Source: Streptomyces xylophagus (GTDB taxonomy: Bacteria; Actinomycetota; Actinomycetes; Streptomycetales; Streptomycetaceae). Taken from it: a stretch of 64,000 bases of DNA. Where the stretch lies: NCBI RefSeq assembly GCF_000716435.1, contig NZ_JNWO01000002.1:310001-374000 (forward strand). Reading direction: 5' to 3'. The notes under the pieces were generated by a model that ran no database searches, had not been told where the DNA came from, and worked only from the letters and a program-made list of their open reading frames with translations. Below are positions 16,723 through 26,062 of the stretch, in pieces. Made by a program: the position numbers and the translations under genes. Numbering within the stretch: the first letter of the stretch is position 1; each line of letters starts with the position of its first letter.

Positions 16723-19700
16723 ATGTTCCGCAAGGTGCTGGTCGCCAACCGTGGAGAGATCGCCATTAGGGCGTTCCGCGCCGGCTATGAGCTGGGCGCG
16801 CGAACGGTCGCGGTCTTCCCCCACGAGGACCGCAATTCGCTGCACCGGCTCAAGGCCGACGAGGCCTACGAGATCGGTCAGCCCGGGCATCCGGTCCGCG
16901 CCTATCTCTCGGTCGACGAGATCGTCCGCGCGGCACAGCGCGCGGGGGCGGACGCCGTGTACCCGGGCTACGGATTCCTCTCCGAGAACCCCGAACTCGC
17001 CCGCGCCTGCGAGGAGGCGGGCATCACCTTCGTCGGTCCGAGCGCCCACATCCTGGAGATGACCGGCAACAAGGCCACGGCGATCGCCGCCGCCCGCGCG
17101 GCCGGCGTACCGGTGCTCGGCTCCTCGGCACCCTCCACGGACGTCGACGAACTGGTGCGTGCCGCCGAGGAGATCGGCTTCCCGGTGTTCGTGAAGGCGG
17201 TCGCGGGTGGCGGCGGGCGCGGTATGCGCCGTGTCGAGGACCCCGCGACCCTGCGCGAGTCCATCGAGGCGGCGGCCCGCGAGGCCATGTCCGCGTTCGG
17301 CGACGCCACGGTGTTCCTGGAGAAGGCCGTCGTCGACCCCCGTCATATCGAGGTGCAGATCCTCGCCGACGGCGAGGGCAACGTCATCCACCTCTTCGAG
17401 CGCGACTGTTCGCTGCAACGCCGGCACCAGAAGGTCGTCGAGCTGGCCCCAGCGCCCAACCTCGACCCCGAACTGCGCGACCGCATCTGCGCCGACGCCG
17501 TCCGCTTCGCCCGCGAGATCGGCTACCGCAACGCGGGCACCGTCGAGTTCCTCCTCGACCCGTACGGCAACCACGTCTTCATCGAGATGAACCCGCGTAT
17601 CCAGGTCGAGCACACGGTGACCGAGGAGGTCACCGACGTCGATCTCGTCCAGGCACAGCTGCGCATCGCCTCGGGGGAGACCCTCGCCGACCTCGGCCTC
17701 TCGCAGGAGACGGTCACCCTGCACGGCGCGGCCCTCCAGTGCCGTATCACCACCGAGGACCCTGCCAACGGCTTCCGCCCGGACACCGGCCGCATCAGCG
17801 CCTACCGTTCGCCCGGCGGCTCCGGTATCCGTCTCGACGGCGGAACCACCCACGCGGGTACGGAGATCAGCGCCCACTTCGACTCGATGCTGGTCAAACT
17901 CACCTGCCGGGGCCGGGACTTCACCACCGCGGTCAACCGCGCCCGGCGCGCCGTCGCCGAGTTCCGTATTCGCGGTGTGGCCACCAACATCCCGTTCCTG
18001 CAAGCGGTCCTGGACGACCCGGACTTCCAGGCGGGCCGCATCACCACCTCGTTCATCGAGCAGCGCCCGCACCTGCTGACGGCCCGTCACTCCGCCGACC
18101 GTGGTACGAAGTTGCTCACCTACCTCGCCGACGTCACGGTCAACAAGCCGCACGGCGAACGCCCCGACCTGATCGACCCCACCACCAAGTTGCCTACGAT
18201 CCCGACCGGCGAACCCCCGGCCGGATCACGGCAGTTGCTCGCCGAACTCGGCCCCGAGGGCTTCGCCCGCCATCTGCGCGAATCCCCGACGATCGGCGTC
18301 ACCGACACCACCTTCCGCGACGCCCACCAGTCGCTCCTCGCCACCCGCGTCCGCACCAAGGACCTCCTCGCGGTCGCCCCGGTCGTGGCCCACACCGTGC
18401 CCCAACTCCTGTCCCTGGAATGCTGGGGCGGCGCTACCTACGACGTGGCCCTGCGCTTCCTCGCCGAGGATCCGTGGGACCGGCTGGCCGCCCTGCGCGA
18501 GGCCGTTCCCAACATCTGCCTCCAGATGTTGCTGCGCGGCCGGAACACCGTGGGCTACACGCCGTATCCGACCCAAGTCACCGACGCCTTCGTCCAGGAG
18601 GCCGCCGCCACCGGCATCGACATCTTCCGCATCTTCGACGCGCTCAACGACGTCGGCCAGATGCGCCCGGCCATCGACGCCGTACGCGCCACCGGAACGT
18701 CGATCGCCGAGGTCGCCCTCTGCTACACCTCGGACCTGTCCGACCCGGGCGAGCGCCTGTACACGCTCGATTACTACCTCCGGCTGGCCGAGCAGATCGT
18801 CGAGGCGGGTGCTCATGTCCTCGCGGTGAAGGACATGGCGGGCCTGCTGCGCGCCCCGGCCGCCGCGACGCTCGTATCGGCGCTGCGCCGCGAGTTCGGC
18901 CTGCCGGTCCACCTGCACACCCACGACACGGCAGGCGGTCAGCTCGCCACCTACCTCGCCGCGATCCAGGCCGGCGCGGACGCCGTCGACGGCGCGGTCG
19001 CTTCCATGGCGGGCACGACCTCGCAGCCGTCCCTCTCCGCGATCGTCGCCGCCACCGACTACTCGGACCGCCCCACGGGCCTCGACCTCCAGGCCATCGG
19101 CGACCTGGAGCCGTACTGGGAGAGCGTCCGCAAGATCTACGCCCCCTTCGAGGCGGGCCTTGCCTCGCCCACCGGCCGCGTCTACCACCACGAGATCCCC
19201 GGTGGCCAGCTCTCCAACCTGCGCACCCAGGCGATCGCGCTCGGCCTCGGCGACCGCTTCGAGGACATCGAGGCGATGTACGCCGCCGCCGACCGCATCC
19301 TCGGCCACCTGGTGAAGGTCACCCCCTCGTCGAAGGTCGTCGGCGACCTCGCCCTGCACCTGGTCGGCGCCGGAGTGAGCCCCGCCGACTTCGAGGCGTC
19401 CCCTGACCGCTACGACATCCCCGACTCGGTAATCGGCTTCCTGCGCGGAGAGTTGGGCACCCCGCCCGGCGGCTGGCCCGAGCCGTTCCGCACCAAGGCA
19501 CTCCAGGGCCGCGCCGCCCCCAAGCCCGTACAGGATCTCACCCCCGAGGACCGCACGGCCCTCGACAAGGACCGCCGCGCCACCCTCAACCGCCTGCTCT
19601 TCCCCGGCCCCACGCGGGAGTTCGAGACGCACCGCCAGACCTATGGCGACACCAGCGTCCTCGACAGCAAGGACTTCTTCTACGGCATCCGCCCCGGCAA

Positions 19701-20097
19701 GGAGTACACGGTCGACCTGGAACCCGGCGTCCGTCTGCTCATCGAGCTGGAGGCCGTCGGCGAGGCCGACGAACGCGGGATGCGCACCGTGCTGTCCGCC
19801 CTGAACGGCCAACTCCGCCCGGTCCAGGTGCGCGACACCGCCGCCGCTTCCGACATCCCCGCCACCGAGAAGGCCGACCGGACCAACCCCGGCCATGTGG
19901 CTGCCCCGTTCGCGGGCGTGGTCACCCTCGCGGTCGAGGAGGGTGACGAGGTGGAGGCCGGTGTCACCGTCGCCACCATCGAGGCCATGAAGATGGAAGC
20001 GGCGATCACCGCTCCCAAGGCCGGCCGGGTGGCCCGCCTCGCCATCAACCGCATCCAGCAGGTGGAGGGCGGCGACCTGCTCGTCGAACTGAGGTAG
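16723..20097 (+). CDS. pyc: Pyruvate carboxylase
   Basis: 1124 residues, full length for the single-chain enzyme. The biotin carboxylase domain (about 1-460) starts FRKVLVANRGEIAIRAFRA, has the glycine-rich loop AGGGGRGMR and ends after HIEVQILADGEGN and EMNPRIQVEHTVTEE. The carboxyltransferase domain (about 525-800) has DTTFRDAHQSLLATR and HTHDTAGGQLATYLAA. A biotin carrier domain closes the protein, with EAMKMEA and biotinyl Lys1090. It converts pyruvate, bicarbonate and ATP to oxaloacetate in the cytoplasm. ATG 16723 is preceded by AAGGGATCGGGA and begins at the family N-terminus. It is followed by a nested hairpin at 20110-20166. Confidence 0.97.
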   Translation: MFRKVLVANRGEIAIRAFRAGYELGARTVAVFPHEDRNSLHRLKADEAYEIGQPGHPVRAYLSVDEIVRAAQRAGADAVYPGYGFLSENPELARACEEAGITFVGPSAHILEMTGNKATAIAAARAAGVPVLGSSAPSTDVDELVRAAEEIGFPVFVKAVAGGGGRGMRRVEDPATLRESIEAAAREAMSAFGDATVFLEKAVVDPRHIEVQILADGEGNVIHLFERDCSLQRRHQKVVELAPAPNLDPELRDRICADAVRFAREIGYRNAGTVEFLLDPYGNHVFIEMNPRIQVEHTVTEEVTDVDLVQAQLRIASGETLADLGLSQETVTLHGAALQCRITTEDPANGFRPDTGRISAYRSPGGSGIRLDGGTTHAGTEISAHFDSMLVKLTCRGRDFTTAVNRARRAVAEFRIRGVATNIPFLQAVLDDPDFQAGRITTSFIEQRPHLLTARHSADRGTKLLTYLADVTVNKPHGERPDLIDPTTKLPTIPTGEPPAGSRQLLAELGPEGFARHLRESPTIGVTDTTFRDAHQSLLATRVRTKDLLAVAPVVAHTVPQLLSLECWGGATYDVALRFLAEDPWDRLAALREAVPNICLQMLLRGRNTVGYTPYPTQVTDAFVQEAAATGIDIFRIFDALNDVGQMRPAIDAVRATGTSIAEVALCYTSDLSDPGERLYTLDYYLRLAEQIVEAGAHVLAVKDMAGLLRAPAAATLVSALRREFGLPVHLHTHDTAGGQLATYLAAIQAGADAVDGAVASMAGTTSQPSLSAIVAATDYSDRPTGLDLQAIGDLEPYWESVRKIYAPFEAGLASPTGRVYHHEIPGGQLSNLRTQAIALGLGDRFEDIEAMYAAADRILGHLVKVTPSSKVVGDLALHLVGAGVSPADFEASPDRYDIPDSVIGFLRGELGTPPGGWPEPFRTKALQGRAAPKPVQDLTPEDRTALDKDRRATLNRLLFPGPTREFETHRQTYGDTSVLDSKDFFYGIRPGKEYTVDLEPGVRLLIELEAVGEADERGMRTVLSALNGQLRPVQVRDTAAASDIPATEKADRTNPGHVAAPFAGVVTLAVEEGDEVEAGVTVATIEAMKMEAAITAPKAGRVARLAINRIQQVEGGDLLVELR

Positions 20098-20109
20098 ACG
20101 GGAGGGTAC

Positions 20110-20166
20110 GACAGGCCGCCTCCCGGTGACCGGATCGGTCCGGTCCCGGACCCGATGCGGCCTGTC
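20110..20166 (+). terminator. Nested double hairpin after pyruvate carboxylase
   Basis: Outer arms GACAGGCCGC (20110-20119) and GCGGCCTGTC (20157-20166) enclose a second perfect hairpin, GACCGGA-TCGG-TCCGGTC (20128-20145). It starts 12 bases after the pyc stop and ends 32 bases before the next ATG. Probably a terminator, though a 5' structure of the following transcript is possible. Confidence 0.55.
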
Positions 20167-20198
20167 GCCACCCCGCCCGCACGGCGCAGTCTTGGGAC

Positions 20199-20798
20199 AT
20201 GACTCGAGCACTGATCGTCATCGATGTCCAGGAATCCTTCCGCGCCCGCCCGCTGTGGGAGACCATCTCCGACCCGAAGATCGCCGAACAGGCGAACCGC
20301 CTGGTCCGGCTCGCCCGTCAGGCCGGCGACCTCGTGGTGTGGGTCCTGCACTCCGAGCCCGGCAGCGGCGACGTCTTCGACCCGGCCCTCGGCCACGTCC
20401 GGCTCATGGACGAACTGGAGCGCGCGGAGGGCGAGCCGCTGCTCCACAAGACCTCACACAACGCGTTCACCACCACCAACCTGCAGCAGATCCTCACCGA
20501 GCACGGCGTCCGCGAGCTCACCGTCTGCGGCATCCGCACCGAGCAGTGCGTCGAGACCACCACCCGTGTCGCGAGCGACTTCGGCTACCAGGTCACCTTC
20601 GTCACCGACGCGACCGCGACGAACCCCATCCCGCACCGCGAGGCCCCCGCCGACCAGACCGTCGCCGAACTCCTGGCAGACCCCCGCACCCTCCCCGCTG
20701 ACGAGGTAATCCGGCGCACCGAGTACGCCCTCGCCGGCCGCTTCGCCACCATCGCGACGGTCGACGAACTGGAAGCCGCCGCCGCACCTCAGGCATGA
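20199..20798 (+). CDS. Isochorismatase-family cysteine hydrolase
   Basis: 199 residues of the isochorismatase-like alpha/beta fold. The triad is visible: Asp in LIVIDVQESF (residue 9), Lys in LLHKTSHNAF and Cys in CGIRTEQCVETT, preceded by the family cis-peptide region. Such proteins hydrolyse amides or vinyl ethers (nicotinamidase, N-carbamoyl hydrolases, isochorismatase); the substrate is not predictable here. The GlxA-type regulator begins 10 bases after its stop, so the two are probably co-transcribed, and pairing of this family with DJ-1/AraC regulators is frequent in actinobacteria. Confidence 0.88.
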   Translation: MTRALIVIDVQESFRARPLWETISDPKIAEQANRLVRLARQAGDLVVWVLHSEPGSGDVFDPALGHVRLMDELERAEGEPLLHKTSHNAFTTTNLQQILTEHGVRELTVCGIRTEQCVETTTRVASDFGYQVTFVTDATATNPIPHREAPADQTVAELLADPRTLPADEVIRRTEYALAGRFATIATVDELEAAAAPQA

Positions 20799-20808
20799 TG
20801 ACCGGATC

Positions 20809-21717
20809 GTGAGCCACGTCGTCTTCTTCCTGGTACCCGGAGTCCACCTGCTGGACCTGGCCGGCCCCGCGCAGGTCTTCTCCACGGCGGCGGACTTCGG
20901 GCACCCCTACACGCTCTCCTATGTCGCCGAACAGCCCCAGGTCACCAGCGCCCAGGGGCTGCCGCTGGCGGCCGTGCTCGACTGGCCCGAGCTCGGCCCG
21001 GAGGATCTGATCGTGGTGCCCGGCTGGCGTTCGCTCCGGCTCGCGGACGGTCCCGCCATCGGCCCCACGCCCTTGCGGGCCCTACGGGACCACCACGCCG
21101 GCGGCGGAACGGTGGCCAGCGTCTGCGCCGGAGCCGACGCACTCGGCCGGGCCGGGCTCCTCGACGGCCGCCACTGCACCACCCACCACGATGTTCAGGA
21201 CGAACTCGCCCTGCGCCACCCGAAGGCGACGGTCGTCCGCGACGTCCTGTTCACCACCGACGACCGGATCATCACCTCGGCCGGCATCGCCAGCGGCATC
21301 GACCTCGCCCTGCACATCGTCGCCACCCGGCACGGCCCCGCCGTAGCCGCCCAGATCGCCCGGGACATGGTCGTGTACGCCCGTCGCAACGGCCATGAAC
21401 CGCAGTCCAGCGCGATGCTCCGGCACCGCTCCCACCTGGACGACACGGTGCACCGCGCCCAGGACCTCATCGACACCCGCTTCGATGAAGCGTTGCCCCT
21501 GCCCGCCCTCGCCTCGGCCGTGGGCGTCAGCGAACGCACCCTCACCCGCCTCTTCACCCGGGCCACCGGACTCACCCCGCTGCGCTACCAGCAGACCCTC
21601 CGCCTCGAACACGCCGAGCACCTCATCAGCCACGGCGCCACGATCGACTCCGCTGCCCGCACGGTCGGTTTCGAGGACGCCCGGATGCTGCGTCGGCTGC
21701 GCGCCCGCACCCAGTAA
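20809..21717 (+). CDS. GlxA-type AraC regulator with DJ-1/PfpI domain
   Basis: 302 residues. The N-terminal DJ-1/PfpI-like domain (about 1-180) has VVFFLVPGVHLLDLAGPAQVF and the nucleophile elbow SVCAGADALGRAGLL. The C-terminal AraC HTH pair (about 205-300) has LPALASAVGVSERTLTRLFTRATG and a second helix set starting at DSAARTVGFEDA. It is somewhat short after the second HTH compared with GlxA. GTG 20809 follows the isochorismatase-family gene closely. By family it senses a small nitrogenous or amide metabolite and regulates linked genes. Confidence 0.9.
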   Translation: MSHVVFFLVPGVHLLDLAGPAQVFSTAADFGHPYTLSYVAEQPQVTSAQGLPLAAVLDWPELGPEDLIVVPGWRSLRLADGPAIGPTPLRALRDHHAGGGTVASVCAGADALGRAGLLDGRHCTTHHDVQDELALRHPKATVVRDVLFTTDDRIITSAGIASGIDLALHIVATRHGPAVAAQIARDMVVYARRNGHEPQSSAMLRHRSHLDDTVHRAQDLIDTRFDEALPLPALASAVGVSERTLTRLFTRATGLTPLRYQQTLRLEHAEHLISHGATIDSAARTVGFEDARMLRRLRARTQ

Positions 21718-21791
21718 ATGAGGGGCAGTTCGGCGGGGACGCTGTTAGGTTGCCGGGTCGACGACCCACCGGCTCGCCACAGGAGTGCCCC

Positions 21792-22406
21792 GTGATCCCA
21801 CCCCGACTGGCCCCGCTGCTCGACCAGTTCGACTTCGCGTGCGAGCGCCTCTCCGGCCGTCTGGCCGGGCCCGTCATGGACAGCGGCGACGGCACGGACA
21901 CCCGGGTCGGGCCCATGACCGACGAGGAGTACTTCTGGGAACCGGTGTCCGACTGCTGGTCGGTGCGACGGCGCGCGGACGGGCCGGGAGCCCGGGCAAC
22001 CAGCCTTGAGGGACAGGGTGATTGGGGACGCGACGCCGCCGCCTACCCGCACCCCTGGCCCCCGCCCTTCACCACCCTCGCCTGGCGCCTGAGTCACCTC
22101 ACCGAGTTGCTGACCCTCCGCGCCGACCACACGGCCGGCAGCCGCACACTGACCCGCGACGACCACCCCGTCGCGGGCGATGCCGCCAGTGCTGTCGCGG
22201 CCTTCGACGCGGCTGTCGGCGCCTGGCGGAAGGCGCTGCTGAGCGTCGACGACGCCGCGCTCGACACCGTCGGGTACTGCACCTATCCGCACGGCAGCGA
22301 CGCGGAGGAGCCGTTCATCGACATCGTGTGGTGGGTCAACCAGGAAGTACTGCACCACGGAGCCGAGATCGCCATGCTGCGTGACCTGTACCGAGAGCGT
22401 GGTTGA
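21792..22406 (+). CDS. DinB-superfamily protein
   Basis: 204 residues. The four-helix DinB fold is indicated by LLDQFDFACERLSGRL at the N-terminus, a metal-binding His in WRLSHLTELL and the His pair in NQEVLHHGAEIAMLRDLY near the C-terminus. GTG 21792 is selected over the longer frame because AGGAG lies 8 bases upstream and homology begins at IPPRLAPLLDQFD. Some family members are thiol-dependent S-transferases using mycothiol, but no cofactor can be assigned here. It stands alone between the AraC regulator and the convergent UxaA gene. Confidence 0.75.
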   Translation: MIPPRLAPLLDQFDFACERLSGRLAGPVMDSGDGTDTRVGPMTDEEYFWEPVSDCWSVRRRADGPGARATSLEGQGDWGRDAAAYPHPWPPPFTTLAWRLSHLTELLTLRADHTAGSRTLTRDDHPVAGDAASAVAAFDAAVGAWRKALLSVDDAALDTVGYCTYPHGSDAEEPFIDIVWWVNQEVLHHGAEIAMLRDLYRERG

Positions 22407-22409
22407 CCG

Positions 22410-23960
22410 TCACAGGACCGCGCCCATGCGCCAGGGGACGATCTCCTCGGTCCCGAACCCGAGCGCCTCGGACTTGCTCTCGGTACCGGAGGCCATGTCC
22501 ACGAGGGCGTCGAACAGGGCTGTTCCGTATGTGACTTGATCGGTGTGGCTCATGGCGGGCCCGGCGTCGAAGTCGATGTCGCCGCGCATCCGCTCGTACA
22601 GCCCACTGGTGGTGCTGATCTTCAGGCAGGGCACGGGACGGGAGCCGAACAGTGAGCCGCGTCCGGTCGTGAAGGCGAGCAGGTTGGCGCCGCCGGCGAC
22701 CATGCCGGTGGCCGACACCGGGTCGTAGCCGGGGGTGTCCATGAAGGTGAGGCCGGGCGCGGTGACGGGCTCCGCGTATCCGACGACGTCGTTCAGCGGA
22801 CTCGTCCCGGACTTGAGTACGGCGCCCAGGGACTTCTCCCAGATGGTCGTGATCCCGCCGGCCCGGTTTCCCCGCGACGGATTGTTGTCGAGGGTCGCGC
22901 CGTTGGCCGCCGTGTACTCCTGCCACCAGGCGATGAGTTCGTCGATACGGGCCGCCGCCTCGGGAGTCGACGCCCTGTCCCGCAGTAGGTGGTGGGCGCC
23001 GTAGATCTCCGGGGTCTCGCCGAGAACGACTCTTCCGCCGCCTGCGACGAGCAGGTCGGCAGCGACACCGAGCGTGGGATTGGCGGTGAGCCCGGAGTAG
23101 GCGTCGCTGCCGCCGCACTGGAGGCCAAGCGTCAGTTCCGCGAGCGGGATCGGCTCGCGACGGGTCCGTGTGATGTGCGAGACAAGGTCCGCGATGCGGT
23201 CGAGCGCCGTGTTCACCGTCGGTGCGGTGCCGCCGAGTTGCTGGATGGCGAGGGTTTCCACGGCCGTGCTGTCGCCGAGGATGTTCTCCGGCTGGTTCAC
23301 CTCGCAGCCGAGGCTGATCAGGAGGGCGCCCGCGACATTCGCGTGGCCGAGGTAAGTACGCAGTGTGCGGCGGAGAATGGCGTCCCCGGAGGTGCCCTCC
23401 GCCATTCCGCAGCCGAGGTCGTGGGGGAGGGCGATGACGCCGTCGAGTCCGGGTGTCCCCTTGTGCCGGTCGTCGGCCCGCAGGGCGATCATCCGGGCCA
23501 CCGTGGCGGAACAGTTCACGGTCGGGACCACCACGATGTAGTTCCGGGTGGCCGCGCGCCCGTCCGGCCTGCGGTAGCCGAGGAAGTGGTCGCGGGTGGG
23601 GGAGACGCCGGTCGGCAAGGTGCGCGTCGGGGAGGGGGCGGTGGTCGGCTCCTCCCACGGGCCGATTCCGAGGTTGTGCACGTGGACGTGCCCGCCCGCC
23701 GGGATGTCGGCCAGGGCCACGCCGATGACCTCACCGTACTTGCGGACCGGAGCGCCCTTCGGAATCGCGTGCAACGCGACCTTGTGCCCGGCGGCGATGT
23801 CCTCGACGGCGGGTGCCGGGCCGGCGTCGAGTTCGAGGAGCGTTCCCCGTGCCACGTCCACGAGCAGCAGGCCTATGTCGTCCGGGCCGGGACGCGGCAC
23901 CAACGGCCTGATGGTCGGCGTCGGTCCCGGTTCCGATGAGTCACGACGGTTACGGTTCAC
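22410..23960 (-). CDS. UxaA-family altronate/galactarate-type dehydratase
   Basis: About 516 residues. An N-terminal SAF domain (about 20-100, with AAGHKVALHAIPKGAPVRKYGEVIG as its span) is followed by the UxaA dehydratase region: GYRRPDGRAATRNYIVVVPTVNCSATVA, HDLGCGM, LGCEVNQ and LQCGGSDAYSGLTANP, the last two carrying Cys residues that likely bind iron. The C-terminus GPAMSHTDQVTYGTALFDALVDMASG is typical. It dehydrates a sugar acid such as altronate or galactarate to a 2-keto-3-deoxy acid. GTG 23960 and GTG 23990 are both possible starts, neither with a clear ribosome site. It lies downstream of the lactonase gene on the same strand, and a LysR-type box is at 24020-24034. Confidence 0.88.
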   Translation of the reverse strand: MNRNRRDSSEPGPTPTIRPLVPRPGPDDIGLLLVDVARGTLLELDAGPAPAVEDIAAGHKVALHAIPKGAPVRKYGEVIGVALADIPAGGHVHVHNLGIGPWEEPTTAPSPTRTLPTGVSPTRDHFLGYRRPDGRAATRNYIVVVPTVNCSATVARMIALRADDRHKGTPGLDGVIALPHDLGCGMAEGTSGDAILRRTLRTYLGHANVAGALLISLGCEVNQPENILGDSTAVETLAIQQLGGTAPTVNTALDRIADLVSHITRTRREPIPLAELTLGLQCGGSDAYSGLTANPTLGVAADLLVAGGGRVVLGETPEIYGAHHLLRDRASTPEAAARIDELIAWWQEYTAANGATLDNNPSRGNRAGGITTIWEKSLGAVLKSGTSPLNDVVGYAEPVTAPGLTFMDTPGYDPVSATGMVAGGANLLAFTTGRGSLFGSRPVPCLKISTTSGLYERMRGDIDFDAGPAMSHTDQVTYGTALFDALVDMASGTESKSEALGFGTEEIVPWRMGAVL

Positions 23961-24019
23961 GTGATCGACCGTAGGACCCCGACACCGCACAGGGGAAAGA
24001 CGGTTATCGATGGTCGGTC

Positions 24020-24034
24020 ATCCGGAATACGAAT
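24020..24034 (-). promoter_or_regulatory. LysR-type box 1 (before the UxaA gene)
   Basis: On the minus strand this reads ATTCG-TATTC-CGGAT. It matches the perfect dyad ATTCG-N5-CGAAT at 25014-25028 in nine of ten arm bases and fits the T-N11-A pattern of LysR operators. It is 30 to 60 bases upstream of the possible GTG starts of the dehydratase gene. Confidence 0.5.
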
Positions 24035-24059
24035 GCCCGCCGCCCGTGGGGGAGTTGGG

Positions 24060-24938
24060 TCAGGCGCGGAACGGGCGGACGGGGACGCCTGCCGTCCCGG
24101 TCTCGACGACGAAGACCGATCCGGACAGCGGGGACCTGGCCAACTCCTCGGCGGACAGGCCGTTTCGGGCGGAGGTGATGAACAGGCGACCGTCCGCGCC
24201 GAAGGCACAACTGGTCGGCTGGAGCACGGGTACCGGGACGAGTCCGACGACCCGGCCCGTCGGGTCGTACCGGCGCACTTCACGTCCTCCGTGCATGGCC
24301 ACCCAGAAGCACCCCTCCACGTCGACGGCGAGGCCGTCGGGGACACCGACTCCCTCGGTCTTGGTCAGTACCTCCAGGCGGCCGAGTTCTCCGGGCTCTG
24401 CGTGGAAGTCCGCGCGGTACAGGAGGTTGGCGTAGCTGTCGGCGAGATACATGACGGTGTCCTCGGCGTTCCAGCCCAGTCCGTTCGGCAGTACGAGTCC
24501 GTCCGCGACGACGACGCTCGGTCCGTCGCCGTCCCACCGGTGGAGGCGGCCCTGGCCCGGTGCGAACTCCATGTCGTTGCTGCCGGCCCAGAACCTGCCG
24601 TGGGAGTCCACCTTGCCGTCGTTCATGCGCAGGTTCGGTTCCGGCAGCACGGGATCGACCAGTGTCAGGCCGTCGCCGGTGACGTAGCCGAACCCGTCCG
24701 CCACCGCGACGGCGAAAGCGTCCTGTGCCTCGCGGGGCGCTACCGCGCCGACCATCGTGCCGACGTCCGTGACGGTCTGCCGGCCGGTGGACAGGTCGTC
24801 CTCGAACACCTTGCGGCCGTAGATGTCGACCCAGAGGAGATGTCCGGTGCGAGGATCGAACACCGGCCCCTCACCGACGTCCGAAGTGTCACTGCGTACC
24901 GCCACTTCAAGAGGTGCGTACGTGCGGACATTGGCCAT
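24060..24938 (-). CDS. SMP-30/gluconolactonase-family sugar lactonase
   Basis: 292 residues forming a six-bladed propeller by family. Metal ligands are visible in DVGEGPVFD (Glu), RMNDGKVDSHGRFWAGS (Asn), LPNGLGWN (Asn) and GVPDGLAVD (Asp). It would hydrolyse an aldonolactone to the free sugar acid in the cytoplasm, feeding the dehydratases encoded on either side. ATG 24938 fits the family N-terminus. It lies between the LysR gene and the UxaA dehydratase on the same strand, with a perfect LysR-type dyad in its promoter region. Confidence 0.9.
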   Translation of the reverse strand: MANVRTYAPLEVAVRSDTSDVGEGPVFDPRTGHLLWVDIYGRKVFEDDLSTGRQTVTDVGTMVGAVAPREAQDAFAVAVADGFGYVTGDGLTLVDPVLPEPNLRMNDGKVDSHGRFWAGSNDMEFAPGQGRLHRWDGDGPSVVVADGLVLPNGLGWNAEDTVMYLADSYANLLYRADFHAEPGELGRLEVLTKTEGVGVPDGLAVDVEGCFWVAMHGGREVRRYDPTGRVVGLVPVPVLQPTSCAFGADGRLFITSARNGLSAEELARSPLSGSVFVVETGTAGVPVRPFRA

Positions 24939-25013
24939 TGCGACTCCGTTCGTTTTCCCTCAACCTCGCCCCGGTCGCCCGTAATCGTCAATGCCGGATC
25001 GCGGATGTCGGGC

Positions 25014-25028
25014 ATTCGTTCCGCGAAT
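25014..25028. promoter_or_regulatory. LysR-type box 2, perfect dyad (before the lactonase gene)
   Basis: ATTCG-TTCCG-CGAAT, flanked by a further C/G pair to give CATTCG and CGAATG. It fits T-N11-A. It lies between the end of the LysR gene and the start of the lactonase gene, 75 to 91 bases before that start. Best instance of the three related boxes at 24020, 25014 and 26063. Confidence 0.6.
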
Positions 25029-25042
25029 GGGGCAGGGCTTCG

Positions 25043-25975
25043 TCAAACCGGTGGAACGGTGGTCGTGCCTTCAGGACGCGGTGCTTTTACCACGGCTCGG
25101 ATGAAAGCGCGTGCGGCTGCGCCCAGCGGGCGTTCCGAGTGCCACCAGATTCCCACGTCCCGATAGCGGTTGAGTTGGTGAATGGGGCGCATTTCCATTC
25201 CCTCGCGCAGGATCATCACCGCGCCCAGATAGTTGATGATGCCGATTCCGTGTCCGGCGCGCACCATTGCTCCGAGTGTGGTCGGCTGATGGGAGACGAT
25301 TCCGTACGGCGAGACCAGGTTCTTGATGCTCAACTCGACCTCGGCCTCGTAACCGACAATGGTGTTGGCGAGCGGATCGCCGATCGTGATGACGCGCTCG
25401 TCCGCGAAGTCCGCCAACTCGACCTGACTCTTCTCGAGGAGGGGATGGCCGGTCGGCGCGAGCATGACGAAGGGTTCCCGCCAGAGCGGACGCATGGTGA
25501 AGTCGTGGTCATGGGGCTCGGGCCGGACCGGGCGCAGCGCCACCGAGACCCGGCGCTCGGACAGTGCCGCCTCGATGAACCCCGAGTCCCCGTCCAGGAC
25601 CGCCACCCTGATCCGCGGGTACTCCTCCTGGAGCGCCGTGATGACCCCTGGAAGGAATTCCGAACTCCCGCTCGCGAAGCTCGCGACCGTGACGGTTCCC
25701 GTGATGTTGCCCAGATCGGTCTGGCGGGCGGTGACCAATTCGTCGGCGGCGGCGAGCACCGACCGCGCCCGGGCCAGCAGAGCGCGCCCGTCGTCGGTGA
25801 GGGTGAGGGGGCGGATACGGCGTTCGATGAGCAGACAGCCGAGTTCGCGTTCCAGATTCGCGATATGCGCCGACACGCGTGGTTGCGACAAATGCAACTT
25901 TTCGGCCGCTCTGGTGAATCCGCCGGTATCCACGACCTCGACCCAGGTACGCAGCCAAGCCAGTTCGAGCGTCAT
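25043..25975 (-). CDS. LysR-family transcriptional regulator
   Basis: 310 residues. The N-terminal HTH (about 1-65) has LAWLRTWVEVVDTGGFTRAA and LHLSQPRVSAHIANLERELG, and is followed by the two-lobed effector domain (about 90-295, with GTVTVASFASGSSEFLPGVI). ATG 25975 has GGAGG eight bases upstream. It is divergent from the enolase-superfamily dehydratase gene and upstream of the lactonase and UxaA genes. A shared ATTCG-N5-CGNNT box before all three units makes it the likely regulator of the sugar-acid cluster, with a sugar acid as probable co-inducer. Confidence 0.92.
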   Translation of the reverse strand: MTLELAWLRTWVEVVDTGGFTRAAEKLHLSQPRVSAHIANLERELGCLLIERRIRPLTLTDDGRALLARARSVLAAADELVTARQTDLGNITGTVTVASFASGSSEFLPGVITALQEEYPRIRVAVLDGDSGFIEAALSERRVSVALRPVRPEPHDHDFTMRPLWREPFVMLAPTGHPLLEKSQVELADFADERVITIGDPLANTIVGYEAEVELSIKNLVSPYGIVSHQPTTLGAMVRAGHGIGIINYLGAVMILREGMEMRPIHQLNRYRDVGIWWHSERPLGAAARAFIRAVVKAPRPEGTTTVPPV

Positions 25976-26062
25976 CGACCGAACCTCCTCTCCTCGAAGC
26001 CGGACCGCCGCAGGGCGGGAATTCCCGCTGACGGCATGTCATCTGCGCGGCAGATCATCTGT

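Noticed and set aside
18226..20211. 661-residue minus-strand open frame
   Set aside because: Fully antisense to pyruvate carboxylase, a well-conserved enzyme.
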